A DNA stretch of 64,000 nucleotides, taken from the NCBI RefSeq assembly GCF_029914245.1, contig NZ_JARYZI010000002.1, forward strand, positions 248,001 to 312,000. The letters run 5' to 3'. Below, one piece after another: positions 18,086 through 26,451 of the stretch. The translations under genes were made by a program, and so were the position numbers. The notes beneath the pieces were generated by a model. That model searched no databases and was not told where the DNA came from. It saw only the letters and a list, made by a program, of their open reading frames with translations. Position 1 is the stretch's first letter. Every line of letters starts with the position of its first letter. The stretch is from Fusibacter bizertensis (GTDB lineage: Bacteria > Bacillota > Clostridia > Peptostreptococcales > Acidaminobacteraceae).

Positions 18086-18652
18086 ATGGAAAGGTTAGAA
18101 GATTTCATCCCGCATTTAAAGCAGAAGCCAACTATCACTGAGACGCTTCGCTTTCGCAGGGCGACGCATGATGATATCGACACACTAAGGCACATCTCAA
18201 AAAGCTGGACGCAAAAAGAGCTCACCGAAGGTGAACCCTTTACTGAAGAAGGTTATCTCGCGAGTATAGAAGGGACAGACCTACCGCCCATCCCCACTGC
18301 TACTGTGGATCAGCAAGTTACCCTTATTATCGAATCCGTTATGCTAGATCGCCCAATAGGGTATACCGAGCTCTATCATGGTTATCCTGATGAAGATACT
18401 TTGTGGATCGGGATGTTTGTCATAGATGCAGATGATAGACGGCATGGGTTTGGTAAGACTGCTATCGAGGCGCTTACGCTACTTGCATCTGATTATCACC
18501 TAAAATTTATGGGCATCGGCGTAAGTCTTAAGAACTGGACTGGGCTTAAGTTTTGGCACAGTGTCGGTTTTAAAACACTCTTTAGTGTCCATGTGGATAC
18601 GCCTTATGATGCGTCGAAGCATGGGCTTATTGGGATTTTGAAGGCGCTGTAG
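18086..18652 (+). CDS. GNAT family N-acetyltransferase
   Basis: The 188-residue protein has the GNAT fold: an N-terminal strand-helix ('LRFRRATHDDIDTLRHISK'), the core strand 'LWIGMFVIDADDRRHGFGKT' that corresponds to the acetyl-CoA-binding R/Q-x2-G-x-G/A loop, and a late 'GLKFWHSVGFKTL'. The substrate is unknown. GGAGG precedes the ATG and the gap to the DUF2087 regulator is 11 bases, so they are cotranscribed. It converges on the SatA-like gene at 18667. Confidence 0.85.
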   Translation: MERLEDFIPHLKQKPTITETLRFRRATHDDIDTLRHISKSWTQKELTEGEPFTEEGYLASIEGTDLPPIPTATVDQQVTLIIESVMLDRPIGYTELYHGYPDEDTLWIGMFVIDADDRRHGFGKTAIEALTLLASDYHLKFMGIGVSLKNWTGLKFWHSVGFKTLFSVHVDTPYDASKHGLIGILKAL

Positions 18653-18666
18653 TGAAGTAATTACAA

Positions 18667-19227
18667 TTAAACTACATCACTTAGCCAATACCAATAAAGT
18701 GCGACCTCGTTTTGTACGGTAGGAAATTGTTTGTAAAAACAATGGTCCATTCCGCCGATGATGAAACCGCACTTTTCATAAAACAGGCAAGCATCAACGT
18801 TGATGTTTTGAGTTTCCAGTGTTAATCCACCTAAACCTTTTTCAGTCGCCCACTCTTTCGCTTTGTCCATCAATGCTTTTCCGATGCCACATCCTTTGTA
18901 CTGTATTTTGATGCGAATATCTTCTATAAAACCATACTTGTTCCAGTTTTCCTTGAGTATGATTTGACCTACAACTTCACCATCCTTATATGCGAAAAAT
19001 ACGATGCGCTTTTCAGAATCAACATACTTTGAAACATCAATTTCTTGCTCTTCATATTTTTTCTGCCATGGCTCGGATTTGATGAGCTTATATGAGATCG
19101 TGCCTTCATTAATTTGCAAATCAAGATAGCCATATACCGTGAATTCACTGTCAAAACTGTTGATGTGGCTTGTCGTATCTGCTTTCATGGGTAAGATGAT
19201 TATATTTTGTAATGAGTGATTAGTCAT
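18667..19227 (-). CDS. satA: Streptothricin N-acetyltransferase-like GNAT protein
   Basis: The 186-residue GNAT protein has the acetyl-CoA loop 'YKGCGIGKAL' and the run 'GLGGLTLETQNINVDACLFY', 'FYEKCGFIIGG' and the Trp/Tyr-rich end. This set matches the SatA/YyaR subgroup of Bacillus and Clostridium, which inactivates streptothricin by acetylating its beta-lysine chain. Length agrees with the family (~170-185). Chromosomal SatA homologues are common and are not proof of resistance. The subgroup call rests on recognised motifs, not on an alignment. Confidence 0.8.
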   Translation of the reverse strand: MTNHSLQNIIILPMKADTTSHINSFDSEFTVYGYLDLQINEGTISYKLIKSEPWQKKYEEQEIDVSKYVDSEKRIVFFAYKDGEVVGQIILKENWNKYGFIEDIRIKIQYKGCGIGKALMDKAKEWATEKGLGGLTLETQNINVDACLFYEKCGFIIGGMDHCFYKQFPTVQNEVALYWYWLSDVV

Positions 19228-19301
19228 ATGCGCCCTCTTTAAATTTATTTCTTTTTGTACTTAATACTTAAAACTCTTATTAAATTAAGTACCCAATATA
19301 A

Positions 19302-19745
19302 TTACTGGGTTCTTTTATTACCTTTAGTCATGTAGAATCCGACTATAAAAATACACGATATTGTTATCATTATCAAACCTACTTTGAAATCCCCCAAGAT
19401 AAAAAAACGGATGGACGTTAATCCAATAGCAAGTGCCGTTAAAAGGATCACTTTGTAAATTTCAGTGAAGCTATTACTATTGTTATTGCTTGCGCTTTTA
19501 TTATGGGTCTCCTCATCTGGATTATGCTTCACGATGTTGGAATCAACCCTCTCATCTTTCATCAGATAATCTAGAGAAACCTCAAAGTACTTAGAGACTT
19601 CGATGAGTTTATCCATCTCAGGATAGGATTGATTGAGCTCCCACTTTGAGACGGCCTGTCTGGATACGTTCATAACCTCTGCAAATTGTTCTTGTGATAT
19701 AGATTTCTCTTTTCTCAACAACTGTAACTTTTCACCAAATGTCAT
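19302..19745 (-). CDS. XRE helix-turn-helix protein with two membrane segments
   Basis: The 147-residue protein has a typical Cro/C1 helix-turn-helix (residues ~8-62, 'SQEQFAEVMNVSRQAVSKWE'), an Asn/Ser-rich linker (~75-92), and two hydrophobic segments (~97-114 and ~121-138). Such membrane-tethered XRE proteins are common in Firmicutes, and many regulate neighbouring membrane-protein genes. The target here is unknown. GGAGG-like GGTGCC precedes the ATG only weakly. Confidence 0.85.
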   Translation of the reverse strand: MTFGEKLQLLRKEKSISQEQFAEVMNVSRQAVSKWELNQSYPEMDKLIEVSKYFEVSLDYLMKDERVDSNIVKHNPDEETHNKSASNNNSNSFTEIYKVILLTALAIGLTSIRFFILGDFKVGLIMITISCIFIVGFYMTKGNKRTQ

Positions 19746-19855
19746 AATGGCACCTCCAACTTAGTATATAACCATCATATGCCGCTTGGCAAATACATCC
19801 ACCAATCATAGGTTGAACTTTCGCAACTTTTGGTTGCAAATGGTTAAAATCTAGC

Positions 19856-20311
19856 TTAGATTTTCTTCATCCACTCAAATACACTTGACCAAGCACGCTC
19901 AAAATAGGAATATACAGCATCCCATTTTTCACCTTCAGGCCAACCGAGATGAATTAGCTCCACTTCTGTTGATTGCTCCTTAAGTGGTTTCATATTGATT
20001 ACGACCCATGTTTTATACGCATGATTACGAATCTCTTCATGAATAGGCGGTGCGTTCCAAGTAAATGAGAGCATCTCATGAGGAATAAACGATAACACTT
20101 GGCAAGTCTCACTGCCTCTCAGTCCCTCTGGTGCAGTGGAATCAAAATAGATTTCATATTTACCAAATGGCGTCATCTCAATAAGTGTTTCTGTTCCAAA
20201 CAATTTCTGAGTGCCTTCGTTTGTTGACCAAAGTTTCCAAACTTCATCAACACTGAGGGATAAAGTGGCTTTTCTGATGATTTTTTTATCCGTGATTGAT
20301 AGTTGATCCAT
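19856..20311 (-). CDS. SRPBCC/AHSA1-domain protein
   Basis: The 151-residue protein follows the Aha1-C/START-like pattern: 'SVDEVWKLWSTNEGTQKLFG' near the start, a central 'SFTWNAPP', and a C-terminal helix ending 'WSSVFEWMKK'. These helix-grip proteins bind hydrophobic ligands; no enzyme residues can be assigned. The gene sits between an XRE gene and a membrane-protein gene on the same strand. Confidence 0.85.
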   Translation of the reverse strand: MDQLSITDKKIIRKATLSLSVDEVWKLWSTNEGTQKLFGTETLIEMTPFGKYEIYFDSTAPEGLRGSETCQVLSFIPHEMLSFTWNAPPIHEEIRNHAYKTWVVINMKPLKEQSTEVELIHLGWPEGEKWDAVYSYFERAWSSVFEWMKKI

Positions 20312-20356
20312 ATTGATACTCCTCTCATGGTTAATTACTCTATTTAATAACTCTAG

Positions 20357-20845
20357 CTAATCTCTATTATTTTTCATTTCTTGATATTTAGGGTCATTTG
20401 CGCTGATTAGATAATTCTTGCTCTTCAAATTGTCAATTTGTTTCGTTCTTTCTCGTTCTTCAAAAGCGTTCTTCTGTTGGTTTTCTCTCTTAACTTCATT
20501 TTGATTGGCTACACTAAAGCTATTATAACCTTCATTTGCTTCAAGTGGTATGTAAGTTATAGTGCTATGTTTGAAAATCTTAGAGATTAGTCGATAAGGC
20601 CAATAGCTGATAAATGAAGATACTTGTGAGCTAATGATCGTAAACACAGGCATAATCAAACCATAAAATAGTATGATCCAGCCTCTTGGTAAATATCCTC
20701 TGCCTAGGAAAAGATTTAAGTTAAAAAATGGGGTAAATGAAAATAGTAGTAATATCCAGTTGAAGATGCAACCGAAAATACCAAGGTATGGAAATAATCT
20801 CATGTAGCTTTGTAGTGAAAGTGCTCTTGCATTTACTTTTTCCAT
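20357..20845 (-). CDS. Membrane protein with a C-terminal motif shared with its paralogue at 22.1 kb
   Basis: The 162-residue protein has two or three hydrophobic segments (about 16-38, 50-72, 75-90) and a charged tail. Its last ~33 residues ('RTKQIDNLKSKNYLISANDP' then 'KYQEMKNNR') recur almost unchanged at the end of the protein at 22143-22637, while the membrane parts differ. GGAGG precedes the ATG. No known family is recognised; the tail may be a docking or sorting element. Confidence 0.7.
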   Translation of the reverse strand: MEKVNARALSLQSYMRLFPYLGIFGCIFNWILLLFSFTPFFNLNLFLGRGYLPRGWIILFYGLIMPVFTIISSQVSSFISYWPYRLISKIFKHSTITYIPLEANEGYNSFSVANQNEVKRENQQKNAFEERERTKQIDNLKSKNYLISANDPKYQEMKNNRD

Positions 20846-20933
20846 GGAGCCTCCTAGAATTATTTTTTTAATGAATTCATATTATCCCAACTAAAAAATT
20901 AATTGGCTTCAGAATATCTAACTATCTGCTTCG

Positions 20934-21518
20934 TTATCTACGCATTTTTATAGCTTCTATAATTTTCTCCAGATTGTGTTTCACTGGTAATGTTCCATCT
21001 ATAACTATAACCGGACAAACAAGTTTCATTACACTTTCTTCAACTACTTTTAAATCGCGAGCTTTTACTACTTTGCGGAATTCCATTTGCTGTTCAAACA
21101 TATCGCCACCATCAAGAACTCTTGCTCCAAACCTTTTTTCTTCCCTAGCTTGAATTCTTTTCAATCTTTCTTCAAGTGGCGTCTGAACCCAAAATGCAAT
21201 ATCAATATGAGAGAGAATTTCATCACTCCAATTCATCGTAACCCCTGAAACAACAAACTTAGGATGAATCCTTATATCTTCCATAATTGCATATTCTACT
21301 TCACTCTTTGTTCTGGGATTAGAAAAAGGTAGTTTGGCTATATGCTCTGTATCATTTAGCCTAGTATTTTCTAGAGCCCAGATCCTTGATTCTCTTTGAT
21401 CAGGAAAATAATAATCTTCCACATCCATCACAAAATAATCTATTTGTTTAGCTAACGCATGACTTAGAGTCGACTTCCCACCTCCATTCAAACCGAAAAT
21501 AGCAATTCCACCATTCAT
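20934..21518 (-). CDS. P-loop kinase-like ATPase
   Basis: The 194-residue protein opens with a Walker A loop 'GLNGGGKST' (residues ~9-17) and shows the compact nucleotide/small-molecule kinase layout, with 'DVEDYYFPDQRES' near residue 35, a Walker-B-like 'FVVSGVTM' and a lid region rich in Arg ('RLKRIQAREEKRFG'). It resembles shikimate-kinase-like or AAA_18-type proteins that phosphorylate small molecules; the substrate cannot be named. It is a single gene between membrane-protein genes. Confidence 0.75.
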   Translation of the reverse strand: MNGGIAIFGLNGGGKSTLSHALAKQIDYFVMDVEDYYFPDQRESRIWALENTRLNDTEHIAKLPFSNPRTKSEVEYAIMEDIRIHPKFVVSGVTMNWSDEILSHIDIAFWVQTPLEERLKRIQAREEKRFGARVLDGGDMFEQQMEFRKVVKARDLKVVEESVMKLVCPVIVIDGTLPVKHNLEKIIEAIKMRR

Positions 21519-21611
21519 ATCTTATTACCCCACAAATTCAATTTATTACAAGAGAAAACTGTCAGACAAAATTCAGTAGCAAAAATAGTATATCTGCTGA
21601 AAACGCATCAA

Positions 21612-22007
21612 TCACGGGATTTCAGTACTGGATGCTTCTAATTCCTTATTTACCATTTCTTTATATGCTTCCTCATAAGGTTCCCATAGCTCAACTACAT
21701 TACCTAATACATCTTCAATTTGAGCAAATCTACCATACTCATAAGTCTTAATTTCCTGGATTACTTTGACACTTTTATTTACCAAAGTTTCCATAAATTC
21801 TTCAAGATTGTCTACTGTAAAATTGAGTGTTGTTTTTGCATTTTCTCTGTCATCATACGTGATGAGGGTAAATTGGTTTGGATACAAGAAATTTATACCA
21901 TATTCAGACACATCAAGACCAAGCGTATCTCTATACCAATCCAACAATTTTTTATGCTCTCCGGTTGATTTTAAAAATACTCCACCTAAACCTGTAATCC
22001 TTGCCAT
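21612..22007 (-). CDS. VOC (glyoxalase/bleomycin-resistance fold) protein
   Basis: The protein has 131 residues from the ATG at 22007, which has GGAGAG upstream; the longer frame to 22037 lacks a ribosome site. It shows paired beta-alpha-beta-beta-beta units ('GLGGVFLKSTGEHKKLLDWY' and the closing 'IEDVLGNVVELWEPYE'). The last Glu of 'VVELWEP' is at the usual metal-ligand position. It could be a lyase, dioxygenase or antibiotic-binding protein; the substrate is unknown. Confidence 0.85.
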   Translation of the reverse strand: MARITGLGGVFLKSTGEHKKLLDWYRDTLGLDVSEYGINFLYPNQFTLITYDDRENAKTTLNFTVDNLEEFMETLVNKSVKVIQEIKTYEYGRFAQIEDVLGNVVELWEPYEEAYKEMVNKELEASSTEIP

Positions 22008-22142
22008 AAACTGCTCTCCTTTCAAACAAAAAAACAAACATGTTGAAGCAAATTTATATTTGAGAAATTGAGATTATACGTGTTCCAATTAGAATTGCTA
22101 TCCGAGAAAAAAATAATATTCATCTTGTTTGATCATTTCTTT

Positions 22143-22637
22143 TTATCTGTCCGATTTTTCTCTATTATTTTTCATATCTTGATATTCGGGATCACTTGCG
22201 CTAATTATGTAATTTTTATTTTTCAAGTTTTCAACGCGTTTTGTTCGATCTTTTTCATCAATTGTGCTCTTCTGAGTATAATCTCTTTTATAGCCATTTT
22301 GATTGTCTTCTTTAGTTAATGGATAGCCCTTACTTTTTGCAATTGCAATAACTAATAAATATAACCCACTAACTATCGCAAACAGAATAAAAAGAGTAAA
22401 TCTCATATCGTTAGAAATACTATCAAATAATAAAATATATACGAGAATCAATCCAACAATCAGTACATCAAAAACAATATTCCACCATCTTGTAATTCGA
22501 ATCCAAACAAACATCGTATATGCCATGACTGAAATAATTACTCTTGGCCAACTTGAATTAAGTGTATCTGCCATTATATATAATATTGTCACTATTATTA
22601 GTAATAAAATAGAGATAATTCTATTTGATTTATTCAT
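22143..22637 (-). CDS. Membrane protein, paralogue by its C-terminal motif
   Basis: The 164-residue protein has four hydrophobic segments (about 8-24, 30-47, 53-73, 80-103) and the charged tail 'RTKRVENLKNKNYIISASDP' followed by 'EYQDMKNNR', nearly the same as the tail of the protein at 20357-20845. The membrane segments are unrelated in detail. Ribosome site AGGT is weak. Function unknown. Confidence 0.7.
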   Translation of the reverse strand: MNKSNRIISILLLIIVTILYIMADTLNSSWPRVIISVMAYTMFVWIRITRWWNIVFDVLIVGLILVYILLFDSISNDMRFTLFILFAIVSGLYLLVIAIAKSKGYPLTKEDNQNGYKRDYTQKSTIDEKDRTKRVENLKNKNYIISASDPEYQDMKNNREKSDR

Positions 22638-22748
22638 TGTTCATACCTCAAATTGATAAATAGATGCTATGAGTATGTGTTAGTCTAATGACAAAGTTTG
22701 TTTTATCTTATATAATACTGAACTTTTCCTTAATGATTTTACTAACTA

Positions 22749-22940
22749 TTATTCCTTATTAAATTTTATGTACTTGATTAATAACATCATGAAAAATCCT
22801 ATTCCTGTAGAATAAGCAGGTCCATTATTCACATCGAACTTAGTAAAAATCATCACACTTAGAACGAAACTTGTAATAATGATTATAAAATCAACCTTCG
22901 TTGTAGGAGTACTATACTTTATAAATCCTTTTATTTTCAT
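22749..22940 (-). CDS. Small two-segment membrane protein
   Basis: The protein has 63 residues from the ATG at 22940, with AGGGTGG 5 bases upstream; an in-frame GTG at 22949 overlaps that site. Two hydrophobic segments are at about 15-32 and 40-55. It is the last intact gene before the transposase debris and the defence cluster. Function unknown. Confidence 0.55.
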   Translation of the reverse strand: MKIKGFIKYSTPTTKVDFIIIITSFVLSVMIFTKFDVNNGPAYSTGIGFFMMLLIKYIKFNKE

Positions 22941-22968
22941 AATATCCACCCTAACATTTGATCGTTAA

Positions 22969-23130
22969 AATGAAGTCTTCAATGATACCATGCTGACTGG
23001 CGCACTGGTTGAACGATTGGCCCATCAAGCACACATTCTTGATGTATCATTAGAGAAAATCTCACATTACAAAGACACTATTGCGTGGTTAAAAATACCG
23101 GAATATTTGGTCCGTTTTTCAACGGATTGA
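22969..23130 (+). mobile_element. IS21-family IstB remnant (C-terminal end)
   Basis: A 53-codon frame reads 'FNDTMLTGALVERLAHQAHI' and continues 'HYKDTIAWLK' to a stop at 23128. This matches the C-terminus of IstB-type ATP-binding helper proteins of IS21 elements, here cut at its 5' side. No istA and no element ends are seen, so it is a dead fragment. Confidence 0.7.
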
Positions 23131-23194
23131 TTGTATCAATTTTCGATTGACAATACCATTTAAAAAGATAACGAACTTCCAACTTCATTTAATA

Positions 23195-23303
23195 GTTACA
23201 GGCAACAATTTGGAAGTTCAAGGAATATGAAGTACAGAAGTTTTCTTATGACTGGTGTTTAATAAAAAAACAATCTGTACTTCCGAAAAGTTGCCTGGGA
23301 GTG
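23195..23303. repeat. IS-end-like inverted repeats
   Basis: Read outward, the sequence at 23220-23195 (minus) starts TGAACTTCCAAATTGTTGCC, and the sequence from 23276 (plus) starts TGTACTTCCGAAAAGTTGCC. They agree at about 17 of 20 positions and start with TG, as IS3-type terminal repeats do. A further pair GAACTTCCAA/TTGGAAGTTC lies at 23173-23182 and 23210-23219. Confidence 0.45.
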
Positions 23304-23308
23304 TACCT

Positions 23309-23508
23309 AATGAAAAAGATCTATTTGATAGTATTGAAGAATTAAATCTCAAATTAGAAGATTATGTGAATTGGTTAATAATTGTAGAATTCACTCATCA
23401 TTAGACTATTTGACACCAGTTAAATTTAAAGAAAATACCCTTAAAAAAATTGTCTGGCTTAATGTTGACAGTTTACATTTACATATTCTAAATTACCCAC
23501 ATTTCTAG
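23309..23508 (+). mobile_element. IS3-family transposase remnant (C-terminal end, frameshifted)
   Basis: The frame reads 'NEKDLFDSIEELNLKLEDYV' and then, after a shift near 23377, 'RIHSSLDYLTPVKFK', ending at 23508. This is the typical C-terminus of IS3-family DDE transposases. The rest of the gene is absent. It ends 2 bases from the reverse transcriptase stop and marks the left edge of the defence cluster. Confidence 0.7.
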
Positions 23509-23509
23509 C

Positions 23510-25498
23510 CTAATCAAAAATAATTTTATTGTCTAAATACTTAAATTTCATATCAGTAGATTTTCTTATTCTGTTAATTAACAAATTAAAACCGCTCGTT
23601 CCTTCAATCTGAATAATGTAACTAATTCTTCCCGATATAATTTTCTCAGTATAATACTTGGATTCTTGATTAACACCTGCATCTTTTTTACTTAAATAAT
23701 CAAGGAATAATTTAGCAGTCTCATAGATGAATTTCTTTCCAACCGTGAGCTTGTTTAAATCTGTAGTTTTCACTATGTTAATACCAAGAAATCTGAAATG
23801 ATCTCCTTGTTTACTAAGTGTGAATGACTTTGTCTTACTTTTGTTTAATTCAAGTTGATATTGAATTAACTCATTAATAATTAATTCAACGATTTGTTGT
23901 CTAAGCTCCTCGGATATTATATCTTTTTTAGAAATTAACATATCATCCGCATATCTAGTAAATACAAGACCTGAATCTAAATCGTCTAGTTTTTTTATAA
24001 TTGTGTCATCAAAATCACGTAAATATATATCAGATAAAATTGGAGACGAAACTAAACCTAAAGGAAGTTTACCTTTGTAGAAAAAAGTTTCAAAAAGCAT
24101 TCTATCAGAATCTTTTACCTCACCAAGAATATTAAACTCTTTTTTCAATCTGTTTATCAAATTATCAAGTCTTATAGAATTAAAATATTTTGTTATATCC
24201 AATTTTACAAACGATATATTATCTTTATGTTTTTTTACACAGTCAAAAGTTGAAGTTCCCTTTTTATATGCAAATGAAGCACTTGAAAATTCATAATTTT
24301 CTATAAGTTTATTTACCATTTTTTTGTGTAATGTTCTCAGTTCTTCACCATCTTCTGATTCAACATATTTCACAATTTCTCTTTTCTTATTTTCTTTTCT
24401 GATTGTTGATGTTACGCAATATTTATCCGGATTATTATAGACCGATTCAACTAGTTGGTAGTCATGCTCATTTATGTCAAACATTTCTATGAAGCTTGGA
24501 AGCATATTGAGACTATCTATGTTCTTAAGAATAGATTTCTCACTCTTAATTAAATTATATCCATGATATCTACTTGATTTTGTATGATATACATATATAA
24601 ATTCAAGAATATGATGAATAATTTGATTAATTGGGCGATTTATTTTTGTTTGAATATTGTAAGAATTAATTTTTCCAAAATTTTGATGAACTTTGTCTTT
24701 AATATAAGTAGAAAGGGTAAACTTTATTGTCTCTAAAAAATCAATTGTATCTTTCTCTGTAAACATGCTCTTCGATTTATTTGCTAGTTCAGTTTTAAAT
24801 TCAGAATATACCAAAGCAACAGTTATATAAAATAACAACTTTACAGATACTTGAATGTTAAGCTTATTATCAATTATTTGATAGTTAATTTTATATATAT
24901 CATCTGGAATTTCATTGGAATTATAAATTACTAAGTCGCTTTCTTTAATAGCTTCTAGAATATTGTCTTCTTTTATTGATTGGATAATAACCTCAGGAAC
25001 TTTATTATTAATAAATCCGTATCTTTCTTTAACAAAATCACTTGAAATTGGATGCCTAGTGATTTTAGGTCGATAATATATTTTTTGTATTCGTTCTCTA
25101 TCATGCCCTAAAATTACATTACGAACAAAATAGCCTACATTTTCTTTATCATGAATATCTGATACTTTTGGCAAAAAAACTTTGATCCCATGGTTAAACG
25201 AATTATTCCCAAATAAGCCAAGTTCAGATGAAGATGATATAGTATCTAAGAAAATATACGTTCGATGTGAAAACGCAGCAAAAATTTCTTCTAACAGCTG
25301 TACATTTGTAGATAAACTTAGGTTTTCCTCAGAAAGGAAATCATCAATGATCAATGGCAATACATTTTCTTGATACTCTTTATGGAGATGCATTTGTATA
25401 ATCTTTCGTCGATCATCTGATTTTCCACTAAAATATGGTCCGCATAAGAAGATAACAACCCTATCAACAATTATTTTATCATTCAATGAAAATTTCAA
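23510..25498 (-). CDS. Reverse transcriptase with N-terminal NDT-like (retron-effector-like) domain
   Basis: The protein has 662 residues from a TTG at 25498, chosen because GGAGG lies 7 bases upstream; the longer frame to 25549 starts inside an RNA hairpin. Residues ~14-190 show 'VVIFLCGPYF', an acidic 'LIIDDFL' and 'FLDTISSSSELGLFGN'. This order, ending in the Glu-Leu-Gly motif, resembles the nucleoside-deoxyribosyltransferase-like effectors of some retrons (St85/Ec86 type). A helical linker spans ~190-350. Residues ~360-640 are an RT palm: 'FVKLDITKYF' (catalytic Asp), 'KLPLGLVSSPILSDIY', YADD at ~516-519, and 'FRFLGI'. The retron hallmark VTG is replaced by FLGI, so it may be an Abi/UG-type defence RT. 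A structured intergenic RNA lies just upstream. It is the last gene of the defence cluster. Confidence 0.88.
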   Translation of the reverse strand: MKFSLNDKIIVDRVVIFLCGPYFSGKSDDRRKIIQMHLHKEYQENVLPLIIDDFLSEENLSLSTNVQLLEEIFAAFSHRTYIFLDTISSSSELGLFGNNSFNHGIKVFLPKVSDIHDKENVGYFVRNVILGHDRERIQKIYYRPKITRHPISSDFVKERYGFINNKVPEVIIQSIKEDNILEAIKESDLVIYNSNEIPDDIYKINYQIIDNKLNIQVSVKLLFYITVALVYSEFKTELANKSKSMFTEKDTIDFLETIKFTLSTYIKDKVHQNFGKINSYNIQTKINRPINQIIHHILEFIYVYHTKSSRYHGYNLIKSEKSILKNIDSLNMLPSFIEMFDINEHDYQLVESVYNNPDKYCVTSTIRKENKKREIVKYVESEDGEELRTLHKKMVNKLIENYEFSSASFAYKKGTSTFDCVKKHKDNISFVKLDITKYFNSIRLDNLINRLKKEFNILGEVKDSDRMLFETFFYKGKLPLGLVSSPILSDIYLRDFDDTIIKKLDDLDSGLVFTRYADDMLISKKDIISEELRQQIVELIINELIQYQLELNKSKTKSFTLSKQGDHFRFLGINIVKTTDLNKLTVGKKFIYETAKLFLDYLSKKDAGVNQESKYYTEKIISGRISYIIQIEGTSGFNLLINRIRKSTDMKFKYLDNKIIFD

Positions 25499-25529
25499 TT
25501 TAATTCCTCCAAAAAAAAAGAATCCTACA

Positions 25530-25621
25530 GCAGGAAGAAAGGTTTTCAAGAGAACTTTGCGCTCATGGAGCGAAGGCTCGCGGAATGAGTAAGAAGTTCT
25601 CTTGGAGAGATTTCTTCTTGC
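25530..25621 (-). ncRNA. Long imperfect hairpin upstream of the reverse transcriptase, candidate template RNA
   Basis: Nested pairings: an outer stem 25530-25540 with 25611-25621 (10 of 11 paired), a perfect 11-bp stem 25547-25557 with 25594-25604, and an inner CTCAT/ATGAG plus GAGC/GCTC hairpin (25562-25589). On the minus strand it ends ~20 bases before the RT ribosome site, with a run of nine T between. Retron msr-msd RNAs occupy this position. Alternatives are an attenuator or a translational control hairpin. No family match is claimed. Confidence 0.5.
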
Positions 25622-25661
25622 TCAAAAAACCATTTCAAATATATTCCGTCATAGACGAAAG

Positions 25662-26393
25662 CTAGGATTCTATTTGTAGTATATTACTAAGTTCTAATTT
25701 TGTCAAATAATACCTTTTGCTTTCCCGTTCATTTTTTGAACTAACATATTCTTTATTTAATATAAATTTGTCTTCTGACAAATTATAATTCCAACCAATA
25801 TTTTTAAGTATATCATTATCCTCGTTTTGTTTTAAAAGTGCAATCATTAATCTCACGATGCCATCTTGATACAACTCCCCATCTTCACTTTTTGAAAATA
25901 AGTAATTGCTTTTCTCTTGAATCAAAGAGATTAATAAATATAACTCTTTATATGTGATACTTAATGTAGCATCACTTAGTTCAATCTCACCATTTACATC
26001 AGTAATATTAGGCATTTTAAATTTATATCTCTCATCATCATATTGAAACTCTAAATAAGTTGTTGATTTTAAATACGAATTCAATATATCTACGACAAAA
26101 TCTACACCTTCAACTAAGGAGATTATCTTTAACATTCTATAGATTTCATAAATAGAAAAATACAAGTACCCCATTATCTCAACAGTACTATCCTCATTTC
26201 CTAATAAGTAGAATCTAACTTCTTTAAAATCAACCCTTACTTGAAAATTAAAATATTCCTCTTCATTATCAATTCTAATTTTTCTTACAAACTCATATCT
26301 ATTTCTATTTTTTCCGAATAAATAACCTCTATCTTTATATGCCTCTATTTCATCATTTCTATGAAGTCTAATAGTTTCAACAAACTTATTCAT
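25662..26393 (-). CDS. Uncharacterised protein of the HerA/RT defence cluster
   Basis: The 243-residue protein is soluble, acidic and AT-rich, with alternating strands in the first ~130 residues ('FNFQVRVDFKEVRFYLLGNE') and a helical second half. GGAGAG lies 3 bases before the ATG. It has no catalytic motif that I can name. It lies between HerA (plus a 42-residue ORF) and the RT on one strand, so it may be an accessory or sensor protein for either. Confidence 0.7.
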   Translation of the reverse strand: MNKFVETIRLHRNDEIEAYKDRGYLFGKNRNRYEFVRKIRIDNEEEYFNFQVRVDFKEVRFYLLGNEDSTVEIMGYLYFSIYEIYRMLKIISLVEGVDFVVDILNSYLKSTTYLEFQYDDERYKFKMPNITDVNGEIELSDATLSITYKELYLLISLIQEKSNYLFSKSEDGELYQDGIVRLMIALLKQNEDNDILKNIGWNYNLSEDKFILNKEYVSSKNERESKRYYLTKLELSNILQIES

Positions 26394-26451
26394 TTACTCT
26401 CCTGTGGTTATTTTATTATTAACTTATTATTTAATTTACCAAACTTAGTTT

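Noticed and set aside
23510-25498. Group II intron reverse transcriptase
   Set aside because: No maturase or HNH endonuclease domain, no intron RNA ends nearby, and an unrelated N-terminal domain.
25499-25549. Longer start (TTG at 25549) for the reverse transcriptase, adding 17 residues
   Set aside because: The start lies in the 3' arm of the hairpin and has no ribosome site, while TTG 25498 has GGAGG at 7 bases.
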